From: Chrysemys picta bellii
Taxonomy: Eukaryota; Chordata; Testudines; Emydidae
Reading direction: 5' to 3'
Length of the DNA stretch: 64,000 nt
Assembly (NCBI RefSeq): GCF_011386835.1
Contig: NC_088792.1
Location: 60,578,081 to 60,642,080 of the forward strand
Positions 29,301 to 36,281 of the stretch are shown in pieces. Position numbers and translations under genes: made by a program. Position 1 is the stretch's first letter, and each line of letters begins with the position of its first letter. The notes under the pieces are model-generated. The model saw only the letters and a program-made list of their open reading frames with translations, was not told the origin of the DNA and did no database searches.

Positions 29301-32300
29301 TATAGATTGGCAATTCCACATCTATTACAGAAGCTAGCAGAGCAGACATCCACAAAAAAGTACTTCTGAGAGGAAAAGGTTATCTGAGCTTCTTTTGAAT
29401 TTTCAAAGAGTTTTGGTTCAGTTCAATTTTGAATGAAAGATTTGGTCATCTATTCTTTGACCAGAAGTGGTTCACTGACCACTTTACTTTTACTGTAACT
29501 CTAACACAGGTCAGAGGATTTGTACAGATTGGTGTTTCACATTTACATTGTACGCCTGAGGAGGAGTATTGCATTCTGCAGGGAATGATTTTTCCCTTTT
29601 TCTGTTTCTAGTTTGCAGACGGGTTCGATACCAAGTCTTTGCATTTGCAATGGTTAAGGTCCAAATTGGGTATTGTGTCACAGGAGCCTATTTTGTTTGA
29701 CTGCAGCATTGCTGAAAATATCCAGTACGGAGACAACAGTAGGGTTGTCAGTCAGGAGGAAGTTGAAGAGGCAGCTAAAGCAGCAAATATTCACACCTTC
29801 ATAGAAAATCTCCCAGAGGTAAATGAAAATGTCTTTCCAATCTCAGTGTGGGGCAAATATTCACTGTGACCTATCTAAGCAACTCCCATTAATGCAAAAC
29901 AATATGCTTTTTGGTTTGTTTGTTTTAAAAAAGGTTATTTTCTTGTGGATACCATTCTCAAAGAGGAAAATAGAAAGCTGATGTTTTAAATTGTAACTTG
30001 CAGTATGTATTAACACATAGGCAGTCATAATTAGCTAATTCAAATGCAAAATCTGCGCTCCAGTTTTCTTGTTTTCCTCCAGCACAGAGATGTTATATAA
30101 CAGCTATAAAAGAGATATTTGATTCTAAACCTTTATTTTCATTTCCTCATAAACTTTGCCAATTCCTTTTCCTTTTTTGGCTGAACCTTTCTCTAATTTT
30201 AGTCTTATCTGAAAGGTAAAATGTTTCAAGTATATCTTAACCTTCATGTTTGCCATGGACTTAGTTTTCAAAGTGGAGAAAGACCTTGGAAAAGCCCAGA
30301 GAAATCGGGCTTCCTGTAGAGTTGCATGGAATTGGAAATGACAATTGAAAAAAACAATATTTCTTTTTCATTACCACCTAGTTTTTGAAAATGTACTTAG
30401 AAGAAAGTTTTGGATGTGTAAGAAATAAACAGTCACCTCCTGAGTGTGGGTCTCTAGGGCCTTGAAATTATAAAAGTCTCTTGAGAGCTATATGTTTAAG
30501 TACAGGTGTCTTTGACTAGACACATCAGTGTTTGCACCACTTGGGAGTTAGTCTTTTTCTAATGCTGAAATGAATTTTCATTACAGAGCAGTTATCAATA
30601 CGTGTAGCTGTAGATATGCATTTTGATTCAAACAGTTAATAAAATCTTATAAAATTTTATTTTTTATTACAAACCATTACATTATTCTTTTTACTTTCAC
30701 GGTGGAAATGCTTAAGACAGTACATTATCTGCTATTAAAAATATAACTTTCTGTTTCTAACTTTCCTTTACAATGAATATTTACTTATACAGAAGTATAA
30801 CACCCGAGTGGGTGACAAAGGAGCACAACTTTCTGGAGGTCAGAAACAAAGAATTGCAATTGCTCGTGCTCTAGTTCGTAAGCCAGCAGTTCTGCTTCTG
30901 GATGAAGCCACATCTGCTCTTGACACGGAAAGTGAAAAGGTTAGTAATATGCATTCTACCATTTGTAATACACACAAAATTACAGGGTTCGAATGCTTCA
31001 CTTCAAGCACACAGGTGCTCCATCTACAGTACAATTTTGAAAGTTCCACAGAACAATCCTTAGCTCACTCTCTGTCTACAGCCTGCTTTGCAAGGTGTAG
31101 AGTGCTTTCAACTCCTGGTGTCTAAATTTGGAGCTGATGGTAGTCAGCAACACTTGGGGCTGGAGACAAAGTGGGATTTTCAGAACTCCTCAGTTTTGTC
31201 CTGCCTCAGTTCCTTCAAAGTCAGTTATGAAGTCAATGGGACTTTTAATGGGTTCACAGTTAGTCCAATGCTGAGCACTTTGGAAAATCCCATTGATAAT
31301 TAGCAGCTTTGAGTTTGAGACAGGTGTCTTCAAACAGTAGACTGTGATCTACTAAAGGAGGCCTTGTAAGGCAAGTCAGCAGCTCCGTCCTCTTCCCTTC
31401 AGCCAGTAGCACTAGCAGCAAAGTGGGTCTTTTTCTGCACTATTTCCTGCTCTGTCTGGGTGAGCAGGTGTTGCTTCAGAGACTCAGAGGGATCCACTCT
31501 GCCAGTAAAACTGCTGGCTGTCAGGACAGAATGGAGCAATGAAGAAGTTTAATGTTGTCCTGCCTCTGTCCGCTTCCCAGTCCTTTGATCCACCTGCGTT
31601 CAGAGGGTTAGAGGCGACACGCAGGAGCAGCTGGCTTGGAAAAAAGGCTTCAGCAACACCTGCCACCTCTCGGGAGATGTTGTGCAGTGAAGAGAGAGTA
31701 ATTAAGCTGTCCCCTGCTGCTCAGCTGGCTGAGCTTCCTCACCGCATCCCCCGTCTCCAGGAGAGGGGGAGACTCCATAGGGACGAATAAACTGTTCATT
31801 TGGGTGGGGACGCAGTAGAAGTGAAAAATGCCACCGTGCAAACCGCCATCCAGTTGTGAGCCAGATGTCAGGATCCTGAATTTTGGATTTTTATGGACAA
31901 CAAGAAGTGTCTGGCATTGCTGGTACTATCAATGAACACGCAAGTTTTAGTCATGTCTATGTATTTGGCTGGTCTGCTTTCTCCAAACTGATCTAAGTGT
32001 TGTGCATGTCTGACTGACAAACACCTGGACAGGTGCATATGGAGGGAGGACAGAGGTTGTTAGTTTCTCTAAATTTGGCATGTAGTTGGAAACAGACAGG
32101 ATGCAATGTCAAATATAACACACACATTTGGTAATCAGCCAATGTCACAGACAGTTCATTACACCTCTGCAGATTAGTTGTGTTGCATGTTAATCTAAGT
32201 TTTTTGTTGGTCCAAACTAGATCCTTATGGACCTCGTTCTGCTAGCCTGTGTTCCTGAGAGTAGTCTCATTGACTTCAGTGGAATTACTCACACAAATAA

Positions 32301-32671
32301 AGGTTGTAATATCAGGCTCCTGTGTTTGAGGCCTCCTTCATGCATGGGAAGTATTGACTCCTAAACCGCAGTGAGGAATACCCAAGTGATAATGTGAACT
32401 ATAAAGGTGAAGGTGTTACCTATGAAAGGGAAGATTCTCCAACTAATAAGTTTTTCACTGCATCTGTCTGCAGATTGTCCAGAAAGCCTTGGACGATGCC
32501 AGGAAGGGTCGAACCTGCATTATTATTGCTCATCGCTTGACGACCGTCCAGAACGCTGATGTCATAGCAGTGATTCATAATGGAAAAGTAGTGGAACAAG
32601 GGACTCACAGCCAGCTGCTGGCAAAGGAAGGACATTACTATGCACTTGTAAATGCACAAGTTTCTCATTAA
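638..32671 (+). CDS. ABC subfamily B full transporter (P-glycoprotein/MDR type), 3' part, 17 coding exons
   Basis: This spliced gene encodes the C-terminal 889 residues of an ATP-driven membrane exporter. Joined exons are 638-763, 1255-1458, 2315-2485, 5744-5905, 6804-7043, 9373-9519, 10450-10554, 11766-11843, 13683-13766, 16704-16907, 23447-23547, 25499-25639, 26142-26298, 28534-28731, 29612-29818, 30793-30939 and 32474-32671. Order is NBD1, charged linker, TMD2 (TM7-12), NBD2. Every intron is GT-AG and the frame is never broken. Exon lengths of 126, 204, 171, 162, 147, 78, 84, 204, 101, 141, 157, 198, 207 and 147 fit the conserved exon plan of vertebrate ABCB genes as I recall it. Both NBDs keep Walker A, LSGGQ, the Walker B glutamate and the H-loop, unlike ABCB11, whose first site is degenerate. 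ABCB1-, ABCB4- or ABCB5-like is possible; the C-terminus (LVNAQ) and the NKPEW before TM7 lean towards ABCB5. TMD1 and the promoter lie outside the window. Confidence 0.93.
1255..1458 (+). CDS. ABCB exon b: NBD1 Q-loop
   Basis: This 204-bp exon encodes 68 residues (visible residues 43-110). It contains the Q-loop [13 protein letters not shown] and the helical-domain start [11 protein letters not shown], which couples NBD1 to the membrane domain. It runs from a ccactcag acceptor to a gtgagt donor after LPD. The minus-strand reading frames across it are shadows. Confidence 0.93.
1511..1527. repeat. (CT)n microsatellite
   Basis: A short CT run about 50 bp downstream of the donor at 1,458. Confidence 0.7.
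2315..2485 (+). CDS. ABCB exon c: NBD1 signature and Walker B
   Basis: This 171-bp exon encodes 57 residues with the ABC signature LSGGQKQR and the Walker B/D-loop [12 protein letters not shown]. The catalytic glutamate after the Walker B aspartate is present, so NBD1 is predicted to be hydrolytically competent. In ABCB11 (bile salt pump) this residue is replaced, which argues against that paralog. Confidence 0.94.
2700..3032. mobile_element. hAT-like TIR element with perfect 8-bp target duplication
   Basis: A 333-bp non-autonomous element. The left end contains GGGTTGCCACC and the right end GGTGGCAACGC, forming imperfect terminal inverted repeats. It is flanked by identical aagcaatc at 2,692-2,699 and 3,033-3,040. 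An 8-bp duplication is the hAT hallmark. Reading frames inside it are not genes. Confidence 0.75.
3205..3330 (-). repeat. MIR SINE fragment
   Basis: Contains the reverse complement of the MIR core, seen here as aatgaggaaactgaggcac followed by ggttaagtg, in an intron of the transporter gene. Confidence 0.75.
3580..3755. repeat. Interspersed repeat, short inverted ends
   Basis: Starts agggttgccaaccctccagg and ends gagttggcaactctaa, so it is bounded by related inverted sequences. A similar motif recurs near 19,630-19,680 (gaggtttggcaaccct). I take it to be an unclassified reptile TIR repeat. Confidence 0.45.
3847..3864. repeat. (AC)n microsatellite
   Basis: Nine AC dinucleotides in a row. Confidence 0.8.
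4155..4285 (-). repeat. MIR SINE fragment
   Basis: Matches the antisense MIR core (attacagaaggggaactgag) and the cttcacaacacc upstream block, diverged. Confidence 0.65.
4463..4687 (+). mobile_element. hAT-like TIR element, family 'GGCTCCAGG', copy 1
   Basis: A 225-bp element with perfect 16-bp terminal inverted repeats (cagggctggctccagg and its complement). It is flanked by gacagtat (4,455-4,462) and ggcagtat (4,688-4,695), a 7/8 target duplication. It contains a T-tract of about 22 bases near the right end. Related copies start at 12,065, 43,027 and 45,939. Confidence 0.85.
5744..5905 (+). CDS. ABCB exon d: NBD1 H-loop and C-terminal end
   Basis: This 162-bp exon encodes 54 residues with the switch histidine in [10 protein letters not shown] and the NBD1 end [10 protein letters not shown]. 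It opens VRAGCTT where relatives usually have a basic -KGRTT- stretch, a small local difference from the family. The 3.3-kb intron before it carries two MIR copies and two hAT-like elements. Confidence 0.92.
6000..6341. repeat. GC-rich TIR-type interspersed repeat
   Basis: Begins with caggtgctga and ends with tgtcagcgccca, a short imperfect inverted pair. The GC-rich interior resembles the segment near 22,160-22,510. Flanking duplication is unclear. Overlapping reading frames are repeat-derived. Confidence 0.4.
6804..7043 (+). CDS. ABCB exon e: charged linker between the two halves
   Basis: This 240-bp exon (80 residues, phase 0, tag acceptor, gttagt donor) encodes the cytosolic linker joining NBD1 to TMD2. 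The first third is strongly acidic ([18 protein letters not shown]). The last third is strongly basic ([13 protein letters not shown] followed by a lysine run). P-glycoprotein linkers are charged and phosphorylated; a two-block acidic-then-lysine layout as extreme as this is unusual. The serines and threonines in the basic block fit PKA/PKC-type consensus sites, an inference. The boundaries are fixed by frame continuity with both neighbouring exons. Confidence 0.85.
7385..7535. repeat. Fragment of a probable hAT-type repeat
   Basis: Ends ttgggtcgcaacccatcag then aaccctgtttta, resembling hAT-derived repeat ends that carry the ggttctc/gagaacc type terminus. The left boundary was not identified. 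Confidence 0.3.
8164..9034 (-). mobile_element. Internally deleted LTR retrotransposon (Ty3/Gypsy-like)
   Basis: Read on the minus strand, a 667-bp LTR (9,034 to 8,368) starts TGTGACAG and ends TTTGTCACA. A PBS-like sequence tggtgtgagaagtgggat follows at 8,366-8,349. Next come an A-rich tract and a short gag-like start (ATG at 8,256, [16 protein letters not shown]). It then jumps to the last bases of an LTR (ttttgtcaca) at 8,164. The whole unit is flanked by gtcg at 8,160-8,163 and 9,035-9,038. This is a deletion derivative, not a solo LTR. The family is shared with 36,880-37,673. Confidence 0.7.
9373..9519 (+). CDS. ABCB exon f: TM7
   Basis: This 147-bp exon encodes 49 residues. It starts [20 protein letters not shown], the elbow helix before TMD2, followed by hydrophobic TM7 ([19 protein letters not shown]) and the start of the first extracellular loop (IYGKIIG). 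The donor is gtaagt. The NKPEW motif resembles ABCB5 more than ABCB1, from memory of those families. Confidence 0.92.
10450..10554 (+). CDS. ABCB exon g: TM8
   Basis: This 105-bp exon encodes 35 residues: a hydrophilic extracellular loop ([15 protein letters not shown], with a potential N-glycosylation sequon NTT) and TM8 ([19 protein letters not shown]). It is one codon shorter than the human ABCB1 exon as I recall it. Splice sites are cttacatag and gtaaat. Confidence 0.9.
10920..11463 (-). mobile_element. Solo LTR, antisense, with duplicated NF-kB-like sites
   Basis: A 544-bp segment bounded by TGTTGTGG and CTCTACA and flanked by a 4-bp duplication gtag (10,916-10,919 and 11,464-11,467). 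On the minus strand it runs TGTAGAGG to CCACAACA with an AATAAA near the 3' part. GGGGACTTTCC occurs on the plus strand near 11,282 and near 11,342, in an imperfect direct repeat of about 60 bp. It sits in the intron between exons g and h. It has the form of an endogenous retrovirus solo LTR and contains no coding sequence. Confidence 0.72.
11766..11843 (+). CDS. ABCB exon h: TM8 end and intracellular loop
   Basis: This 78-bp exon (26 residues) encodes [16 protein letters not shown], the highly conserved cytoplasmic extension of TM8 found in ABCB transporters. It lies 302 bp downstream of an antisense solo LTR. Confidence 0.92.
12065..12536 (+). mobile_element. hAT-like TIR element, family 'GGCTCCAGG', copy 2
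   Basis: Bounded by cagggtcggctccagg and gttagagctggccctg. Flanks cacatgcg and cacataca match at 6 of 8 positions, consistent with a decayed 8-bp target duplication. The ends match copy 1. The interior has been replaced or expanded by a GC-rich tandem array. Long open frames on both strands are repeat artefacts. Confidence 0.75.
12221..12486. repeat. GC-rich minisatellite
   Basis: About seven tandem units of 31-38 bp, each starting tttc(g/a)gcgggg and continuing with a ggc(g/t)ctcggg-type G-run. It lies within the hAT-like element. Multiple G-runs give it G-quadruplex potential on the plus strand. Confidence 0.85.
13295..13362 (+). repeat. Penelope-type 3' end fragment
   Basis: Contains gtgccacaagtactcctcg and gctaccactttgaaacctgt, matching the complement of the ends seen at 39,691 and 55,521. 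Confidence 0.55.
13683..13766 (+). CDS. ABCB exon i: intracellular loop 3
   Basis: This 84-bp exon (28 residues) encodes [20 protein letters not shown] followed by TDASQVKG, the coupling region that contacts NBD1 in ABCB exporters. Splice sites are cccttgcag and gtatgt. Confidence 0.92.
14832..15181. mobile_element. hAT-like TIR element with ggttctcaa termini
   Basis: A 350-bp element beginning cagtggttctcaacc and ending gggtgagaacccctg, the classic hAT terminus. It is flanked by ctccggag (14,824-14,831) and ctctggag (15,182-15,189), a 7/8 target duplication. Confidence 0.85.
15201..15405. repeat. Foldback interspersed repeat, copy 1
   Basis: The sequence around gacaaggtgggtgaggtaat is repeated in inverted orientation near 15,310-15,362 (attacctcgcctaccttgtc), followed by ctggaaccaacacagctac. 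It is the same family as 27,009-27,228. Confidence 0.65.
16704..16907 (+). CDS. ABCB exon j: TM9-TM10
   Basis: This 204-bp exon (68 residues) starts [14 protein letters not shown]. It carries TM9 and TM10 with the short polar turn HDWRLT between them, then the cytoplasmic extension ending KALEEAGR. Splice sites are ttttaatag and gtaaga. The next intron (16,908-23,446) is the largest in the visible gene. Confidence 0.92.
17470..18150. repeat. Diverged tandem duplication, about 350 bp per unit
   Basis: The block from about 17,503 (aatatcctttgtaattaaag ... cttgaaggtacacatgcacc ... taccaagcagagctaact) is repeated from about 17,840 (aataccctttctaatatagc ... cctgaaggtacatacctagc ... taccaagcaggcccaact) in the same orientation. 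It lies inside the largest visible intron. Confidence 0.6.
17619..17638. repeat. (CA)n microsatellite
   Basis: Ten CA dinucleotides. Confidence 0.8.
19127..19420. repeat. Degenerate minisatellite
   Basis: Irregular repeats of a ggttggggtgca(c/g)tgg(c/t)agagctgg-like unit. The open frame across it is low-complexity and not a gene. Confidence 0.55.
19569..19625. repeat. Penelope-type end fragment, rearranged
   Basis: acaacgaggagtc followed by gatacagactaacacggcta. These are the two terminal motifs of the Penelope-type repeat, with the intervening part in mixed orientation. Confidence 0.45.
20680..21290. repeat. Purine-rich repeat block, related to 22.4-22.9 kb
   Basis: Contains ggagataaatggggacgggt and tgtgtgtgcttgaatctcgg, each matched at 22,539 and 22,704. 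Most long minus-strand frames here come from the skewed composition. No protein family is recognised. Confidence 0.45.
22085..22870. repeat. Purine-rich repeat block, second copy
   Basis: Shares ordered blocks with 20,680-21,290 (gggataaatgaggatgggt, tgtgtgcttggatctggggg). Its first part (22,160-22,510) resembles the TIR repeat at 6,000. The 247-residue minus-strand frame is proline/serine low-complexity and is not supported as a gene. Confidence 0.45.
23222..23385 (+). repeat. MIR SINE fragment
   Basis: Sense-strand MIR core: gtgtgaccttaggcaaataa followed by gtgcctcagttttcctgag. It ends about 60 bp before exon k. Confidence 0.75.
23447..23547 (+). CDS. ABCB exon k: intracellular loop 4, coupling helix
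   Basis: This 101-bp exon encodes [20 protein letters not shown] and following residues to GPY. It ends inside an arginine codon (AG|G), the same phase and length as the corresponding human ABCB1 exon as I recall it. The ENIRTV coupling-helix motif is conserved in the family. Confidence 0.92.
23548..25498 (+). other. Intron, mostly unannotated
   Basis: AT-rich intron between exons k and l. The only items I note are the ZNF143-like motif at 24,663 and its surrounding probable repeat (24,630-24,770). No other exon or RNA gene is seen. Confidence 0.5.
24663..24682 (+). promoter_or_regulatory. ZNF143/SBS-like motif
   Basis: actacatctcccatgatgca resembles the ZNF143 (Staf) consensus ACTACAAyTCCCAGmATGCA. 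It is probably carried by a repeat, so function is uncertain. Confidence 0.3.
25499..25639 (+). CDS. ABCB exon l: TM11
   Basis: This 141-bp exon completes the split arginine codon, then encodes [20 protein letters not shown] and TM11 ([15 protein letters not shown]), ending in NFENVF plus two bases of an isoleucine codon. Donor is gtgagt. Confidence 0.91.
26142..26298 (+). CDS. ABCB exon m: TM12 and entry to NBD2
   Basis: This 157-bp exon encodes TM12 ([13 protein letters not shown]), then [20 protein letters not shown] and [11 protein letters not shown], the link into NBD2. It restores phase 0 at its 3' end (donor gtaagg). Confidence 0.92.
26582..26760. repeat. Truncated TIR element related to 45,556-45,840
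   Basis: Starts gaggccttgtctacactacc and contains ttgacctaagttacgctact and gtcgacttaccgcggtg, resembling the left half and interior of the element at 45,556. A matching right end was not found. Confidence 0.5.
27009..27187. repeat. Foldback repeat with 67-bp inverted arms, copy 2
   Basis: Left arm 27,009-27,075 and right arm 27,121-27,187 are near-perfect inverted copies (agagagtcaaggtgggtgag against ccttgactctct and its context), with a 45-bp spacer. The shared tail ctggaaccgacacggctat follows to 27,228. Confidence 0.8.
28534..28731 (+). CDS. ABCB exon n: NBD2 A-loop and Walker A
   Basis: This 198-bp exon (66 residues) carries the A-loop tyrosine in [17 protein letters not shown], which stacks on adenine, and the second Walker [10 protein letters not shown] followed by [11 protein letters not shown]. 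Splice sites are gtttctag and gtaaga. Confidence 0.94.
28755..28925 (-). repeat. MIR SINE fragment
   Basis: Diverged antisense MIR: acaacacctctttgaagtgg through acttgcttaaggtagagcca. It lies just downstream of exon n. Confidence 0.5.
29612..29818 (+). CDS. ABCB exon o: NBD2 Q-loop
   Basis: This 207-bp exon (69 residues) starts [17 protein letters not shown] and contains the Q-loop [13 protein letters not shown] and the family-typical [17 protein letters not shown]. The acceptor is tgtttctag and the donor is gtaaat after LPE. Confidence 0.93.
29819..30792 (+). other. Intron without recognisable elements
   Basis: AT-rich intron between exons o and p. I see no exon, RNA gene or classifiable repeat. 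Confidence 0.5.
30793..30939 (+). CDS. ABCB exon p: NBD2 signature and Walker B
   Basis: This 147-bp exon (49 residues) contains [19 protein letters not shown] and Walker [13 protein letters not shown] with its catalytic glutamate. The canonical LSGGQ completes ATP site 1, another difference from ABCB11. Donor gttagt. Confidence 0.94.
30940..32473 (+). other. Last intron
   Basis: The 31,320-31,840 part is more GC-rich and may be an unclassified repeat. Its frames show no family similarity. The acceptor tgtctgcag precedes the last exon. Confidence 0.45.
32474..32671 (+). CDS. ABCB last exon: NBD2 H-loop and stop
   Basis: The last coding exon (65 residues plus TAA at 32,669-32,671) contains the H-loop [10 protein letters not shown] and ends [11 protein letters not shown]. 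The ending resembles the ABCB5 C-terminus from memory of that family. An ATTAAA about 60 bp after the stop is a candidate polyadenylation signal. Confidence 0.94.
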   Translation: MVQKALDDARKGRTCIIIAHRLTTVQNADVIAVIHNGKVVEQGTHSQLLAKEGHYYALVNAQVSH

Positions 32672-34011
32672 CATTAATGTTACAAACTAATCTATTTATA
32701 TAAATACACACACAACCCACAGCTAAGTAATATTAAAGATGCACCTCATTACTGAGATGTCTGCAGGTTCAAAACACAGGCATGTAGTGAAAAACAGAGA
32801 AGAGACATTTATTTTTTCCTTGTGTCACAGCTTTAGTGTTACTTCATCTTATTGGTAAAATCCTTTGCGGCGTGTTGGTTAATTTTAAACTCCTTTTGTA
32901 TTAATGATTACAAGCCTTTCAAGGAAATATATATTGACAAAATAGATCACAAACTGTTTGTTTATAAATTATTGTTCAAACCTATATTATTGACCTAACA
33001 GAACTTACTGGTTCTATTGAAACCATTAAGGCTATTTCAAAAAGACTTAAAAATAATTATTATTGGCCCAATGACCATGATGGCTCCTTTTGGAGCTAAT
33101 TAATGTCAACCATGTAAATAGCTATTTAACAAAAAAATTTGTGTGGGGGTTTTACCATACCGATGAAGGTAACATGGGTCGGTTTACTTCGTCTTTCACA
33201 ATTTTACACTCCCACTACTTAAAAGAACCAATATTTATTTGTTTTCAGTGTAAACATAATAAAACCCACCAATATCAGTCTCCCATTATAATTACAATCC
33301 AGAGCAATAGAACACAACACAATAAAAGCAAATCCCAGACAACATAAAACAACCAGTGACCAAGAAAACAGAACAAACTCTTTATTTTATTCTCTTTTAT
33401 TCTCTGGTAACTTCTCCCAATCCACCATAATCACCCCCCACCATCCTGCTCTCATTTTTACCCCAGTCTTACCCCACCACTGATGGACCCACTTACATTT
33501 TCCAGTCCAGATCAGCTGGAGAGACAGGCCCAGACAGCCTGCAAACTGGTCGAGATACTGGCCAGCAGTGAAGAGGCAAATGTGGTATTAAGCCACCTTT
33601 GCAGCTGCCAAATTCTGGAACCAACAGGCAACAACCAGGTACAAGACACAGGAGCCACGCCGGAGGACCTATAGGCTAAAATGGTATTTTAGCCCCATCC
33701 GCTTCTGCCTGTCCACAGCTGCTACACTGGGCAGCATCTTTGCCGCTCTGCAGCACTAGATTGTATCTTGGCCAGTTTGCAGGCTGTCTGGGCTGCACGG
33801 CCAGAGGGTTTCCCTAGTGAAGAGGATTCCTCCCCTGCCCAATGTGGCCAGTTTGCACCATTGTGGCAATGAGCATGGCCCACAATGCTGGTTGTCATCA
33901 GCATTCTGGAAAAAACCTCAGCCCACATCTACCCACTGACTCTAATGGTGTCTCAAACCTATTGAAGAAGGGGGCGGGGGCATAAAACATGTGTGTCACA
34001 ACGTATGTTAT
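32672..34011 (+). other. 3' UTR and downstream flank
   Basis: Contains the candidate polyadenylation signals, then AT-rich sequence. From about 33,480 there is a repetitive-looking stretch in which agcctgcaaactggtcgaga and the inverted ttggccagtttgcaggctgt both occur. No gene is recognised. Confidence 0.4.
32732..32737 (+). terminator. Candidate polyadenylation signal (ATTAAA)
   Basis: ATTAAA lies 61 bp past the stop codon. A second candidate, AATAAA, is at 33,258-33,263. Neither can be confirmed without transcript ends. Confidence 0.35.
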
Positions 34012-34019
34012 GTTAGTGC

Positions 34020-34142
34020 TAGGATGACCAGACAGCAAATGTGAAAAATCGGGATTGGGTGGGGGGGTAATAGGAGCCTATATAAGAAAAAGACCCTAAA
34101 ATTGGGACTGTGCCTATAAAATTGGGATATCTGGTCACCCTG
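34020..34142. mobile_element. Short hAT-like TIR element with perfect target duplication
   Basis: A 123-bp element with ends taggatgaccagac and tctggtcaccctg (imperfect inverted repeats). It is flanked by identical gttagtgc at 34,012-34,019 and 34,143-34,150. Confidence 0.85.
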
Positions 34143-34964
34143 GTTAGTGCTTATCTAAGCATGCTAGGTCATTACTAAAATATCAAGTCCTGAGAGAGCA
34201 AACGTGCGCCAAGATTTTGGAGAGCAGCCAAAACATAATTAACCATTCAGCTCACCTGTAAATTCAGCATAAATTGCTATCAAATTTGATGAACTCTTTG
34301 GGGTCAGGCATCAAATTTACACTGATACATGTGAATTCAAACTGCAGCCATGGTGAGGAGCCTAGTATAAATACTTAGACAAACTGACAGTAGGAGATGC
34401 CAATTCTGCTGGTGTTAGGGAGTTAAATGTCCTTGTATTCTTATTTGCATTAGTGTAGCACAGTCCCAATGGGTGCTGAAGTTCCCCATTCACACCAAAC
34501 TCCTATTCACACCAATCTCAAAACTGCAGAGGATTGTATAACTCCATAAAGAAGCTACTTCATGACAGCCTTATGGGGATAAGGTAGAATTTCATTGGAA
34601 TCACCATTTTCAACCCTCAGATCCTTAGAAACTTTCTCCCTGTTAAAAACAGATTTGCTATAATTTAGGGAAATGAAAAAATAATATGAGTTTATTTAAT
34701 TCAGCTGAAATGCTAAATCAGTGTTTCTTTATTTTCCAGGGATTAGCTTTATGAGTCTAATTTAAATTCTGAGCAAGTTTATGAAATTCTGTGAGGGATC
34801 TCAGTCCTTTCCCCTCCCCCAAAATTTACTTTGAGAAAGATCTTGTAGACATCTGCCCAGAACTGAAGCTAGGGGGCAGGATTCCCCATTTCCTAGAGGA
34901 ATGGTTTTCATCGACCATAGACAAATGGGTCAGAGAGATAGTGAGCCAGGGATACTCCCTCAAA

Positions 34965-36280
34965 AGATAATGGAGCAAATAATAAAGCAATCAAACATCT
35001 GGACGACAATATGGTGATAAGTAACAGTCAGCATGGATTTGTCAAGAACAAATTGTGTCAAATCAACCAACAAATCATGTCAAACCTAGCTTTCTTTGAC
35101 AGGGTAACAAGCCTTGTGGATGGGGGGAAGTTGTAGACTTGGTATATCTTGACTTTAGTAAAGCTTTTGATACAGTCTCACATGAACGTCTTATGAACAA
35201 ACTAGGGAAATACAACCTAGATGGAGCTACCAGAAGGTGGGTGCATAACTGGTTGGAAAACCATTCCTAGAGAGTAGTTATCAGTGGTTCATAGTCATGC
35301 TGGATGGGCATAAGAAGTGGGATCCTGCAGGGAACAGTTCTGGGTCCGGTTCTATTCAATATTTTCATCAATGATTTAGATAATGGCATAGAGAGTAGAC
35401 TTATAAAGTTTGCGGATGATACCAAGCTGGGAGGGGTTGCAAGTGCTTTGGAGGATAGGATTCAAAATGATCTGGACAAAGTGGAGAAATGGTCTGAAAT
35501 AAATAGGATGGAATTCAATAAAGATAAATACAAAGTACTCCATTTAGGAAGGAACAATCAGTTGCAAACATGCAAAATGGGAAATGACTTCCTAGGAAGG
35601 AGTACTGCGGAAATGGATCTGGGGGTCATAGTGAACCACAAGCTAAATATGAGTCAACAGTGTAACACTGTTGCCAAAAAAGTGAATATCATTCTGGGAT
35701 GTATAAGCAGGAGTGTTGTAAGCAAGACACGAGAAGTAATTCTTCTCCTCTACTCCATGCTGATTAGGCCACATCTGGAGTATCCAGTTCTGGGCGCTAC
35801 ATTTCAGGAATGATGTGGACAAATTGGAGAAAGTCCAGAGAAGAGCAACAAAAATGATTGAAGGTCTAGAAAACATGACCTATGAGGGAAGATTGAAAAA
35901 ATTGGGTTTGTTTAGTCTGGAAAAGAGAAGACTGAGAGGGGACATAACAGTTTTCAAGTACATAAAAGGTTGTTACAAGGAGGAGGGAGAAAAATTGTTC
36001 TTCTTAACTTTTGAGGATAGGTCAAGAAGCAATGGACTTAAATTGCAGCAAGGGTGGTTTAGGTTGGACATTAGGAAAAACTTCCTAACTGTCATGGTGA
36101 TTAAGCACTGGAATAAATTGCCTACGGATGTGGTGTAATCTCCATCATTGGGGATTTTTAAGAACAGGTTAGACAAACACCTGTCAGGGCTGGCCTAGAT
36201 AATACTTAGTCCTGCCTTGAGCACAGGGGACTGGACTAGATGACCTCTCGAGGTCCCTTTCAGTTCTATGATTCTATGAT
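34965..36280 (+). mobile_element. CR1 LINE, 5'-truncated copy with 3' end
   Basis: Carries the C-terminal half of a CR1 reverse transcriptase and the CR1 3' tail. LDFSKAFDTVSHERL is followed, in other frames, by GTVLGPVLFNIFINDL and the FADD active site (KFADDTKLGG). The element ends ctcgaggtccctttcagttc plus ATTCTATGAT repeats at 36,280. In-frame stops near 35,268 and 35,814 and frame changes make it inactive. Confidence 0.9.
35304..36170 (+). pseudogene. CR1 reverse transcriptase remnant
   Basis: An open stretch 35,304-35,813 encodes the palm region with FADDTKLGG and the thumb (NRMEFNKDKYKVLHLGRN). It continues in another frame from 35,815 (KVQRRATKMIEGLENMTYEG, then NGLKLQQGWFRLDIRKNF). 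This is the standard CR1 ORF2 C-terminus. One frameshift, near 35,790-35,815, separates the two blocks. Confidence 0.88.
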
Positions 36281-36281
36281 A

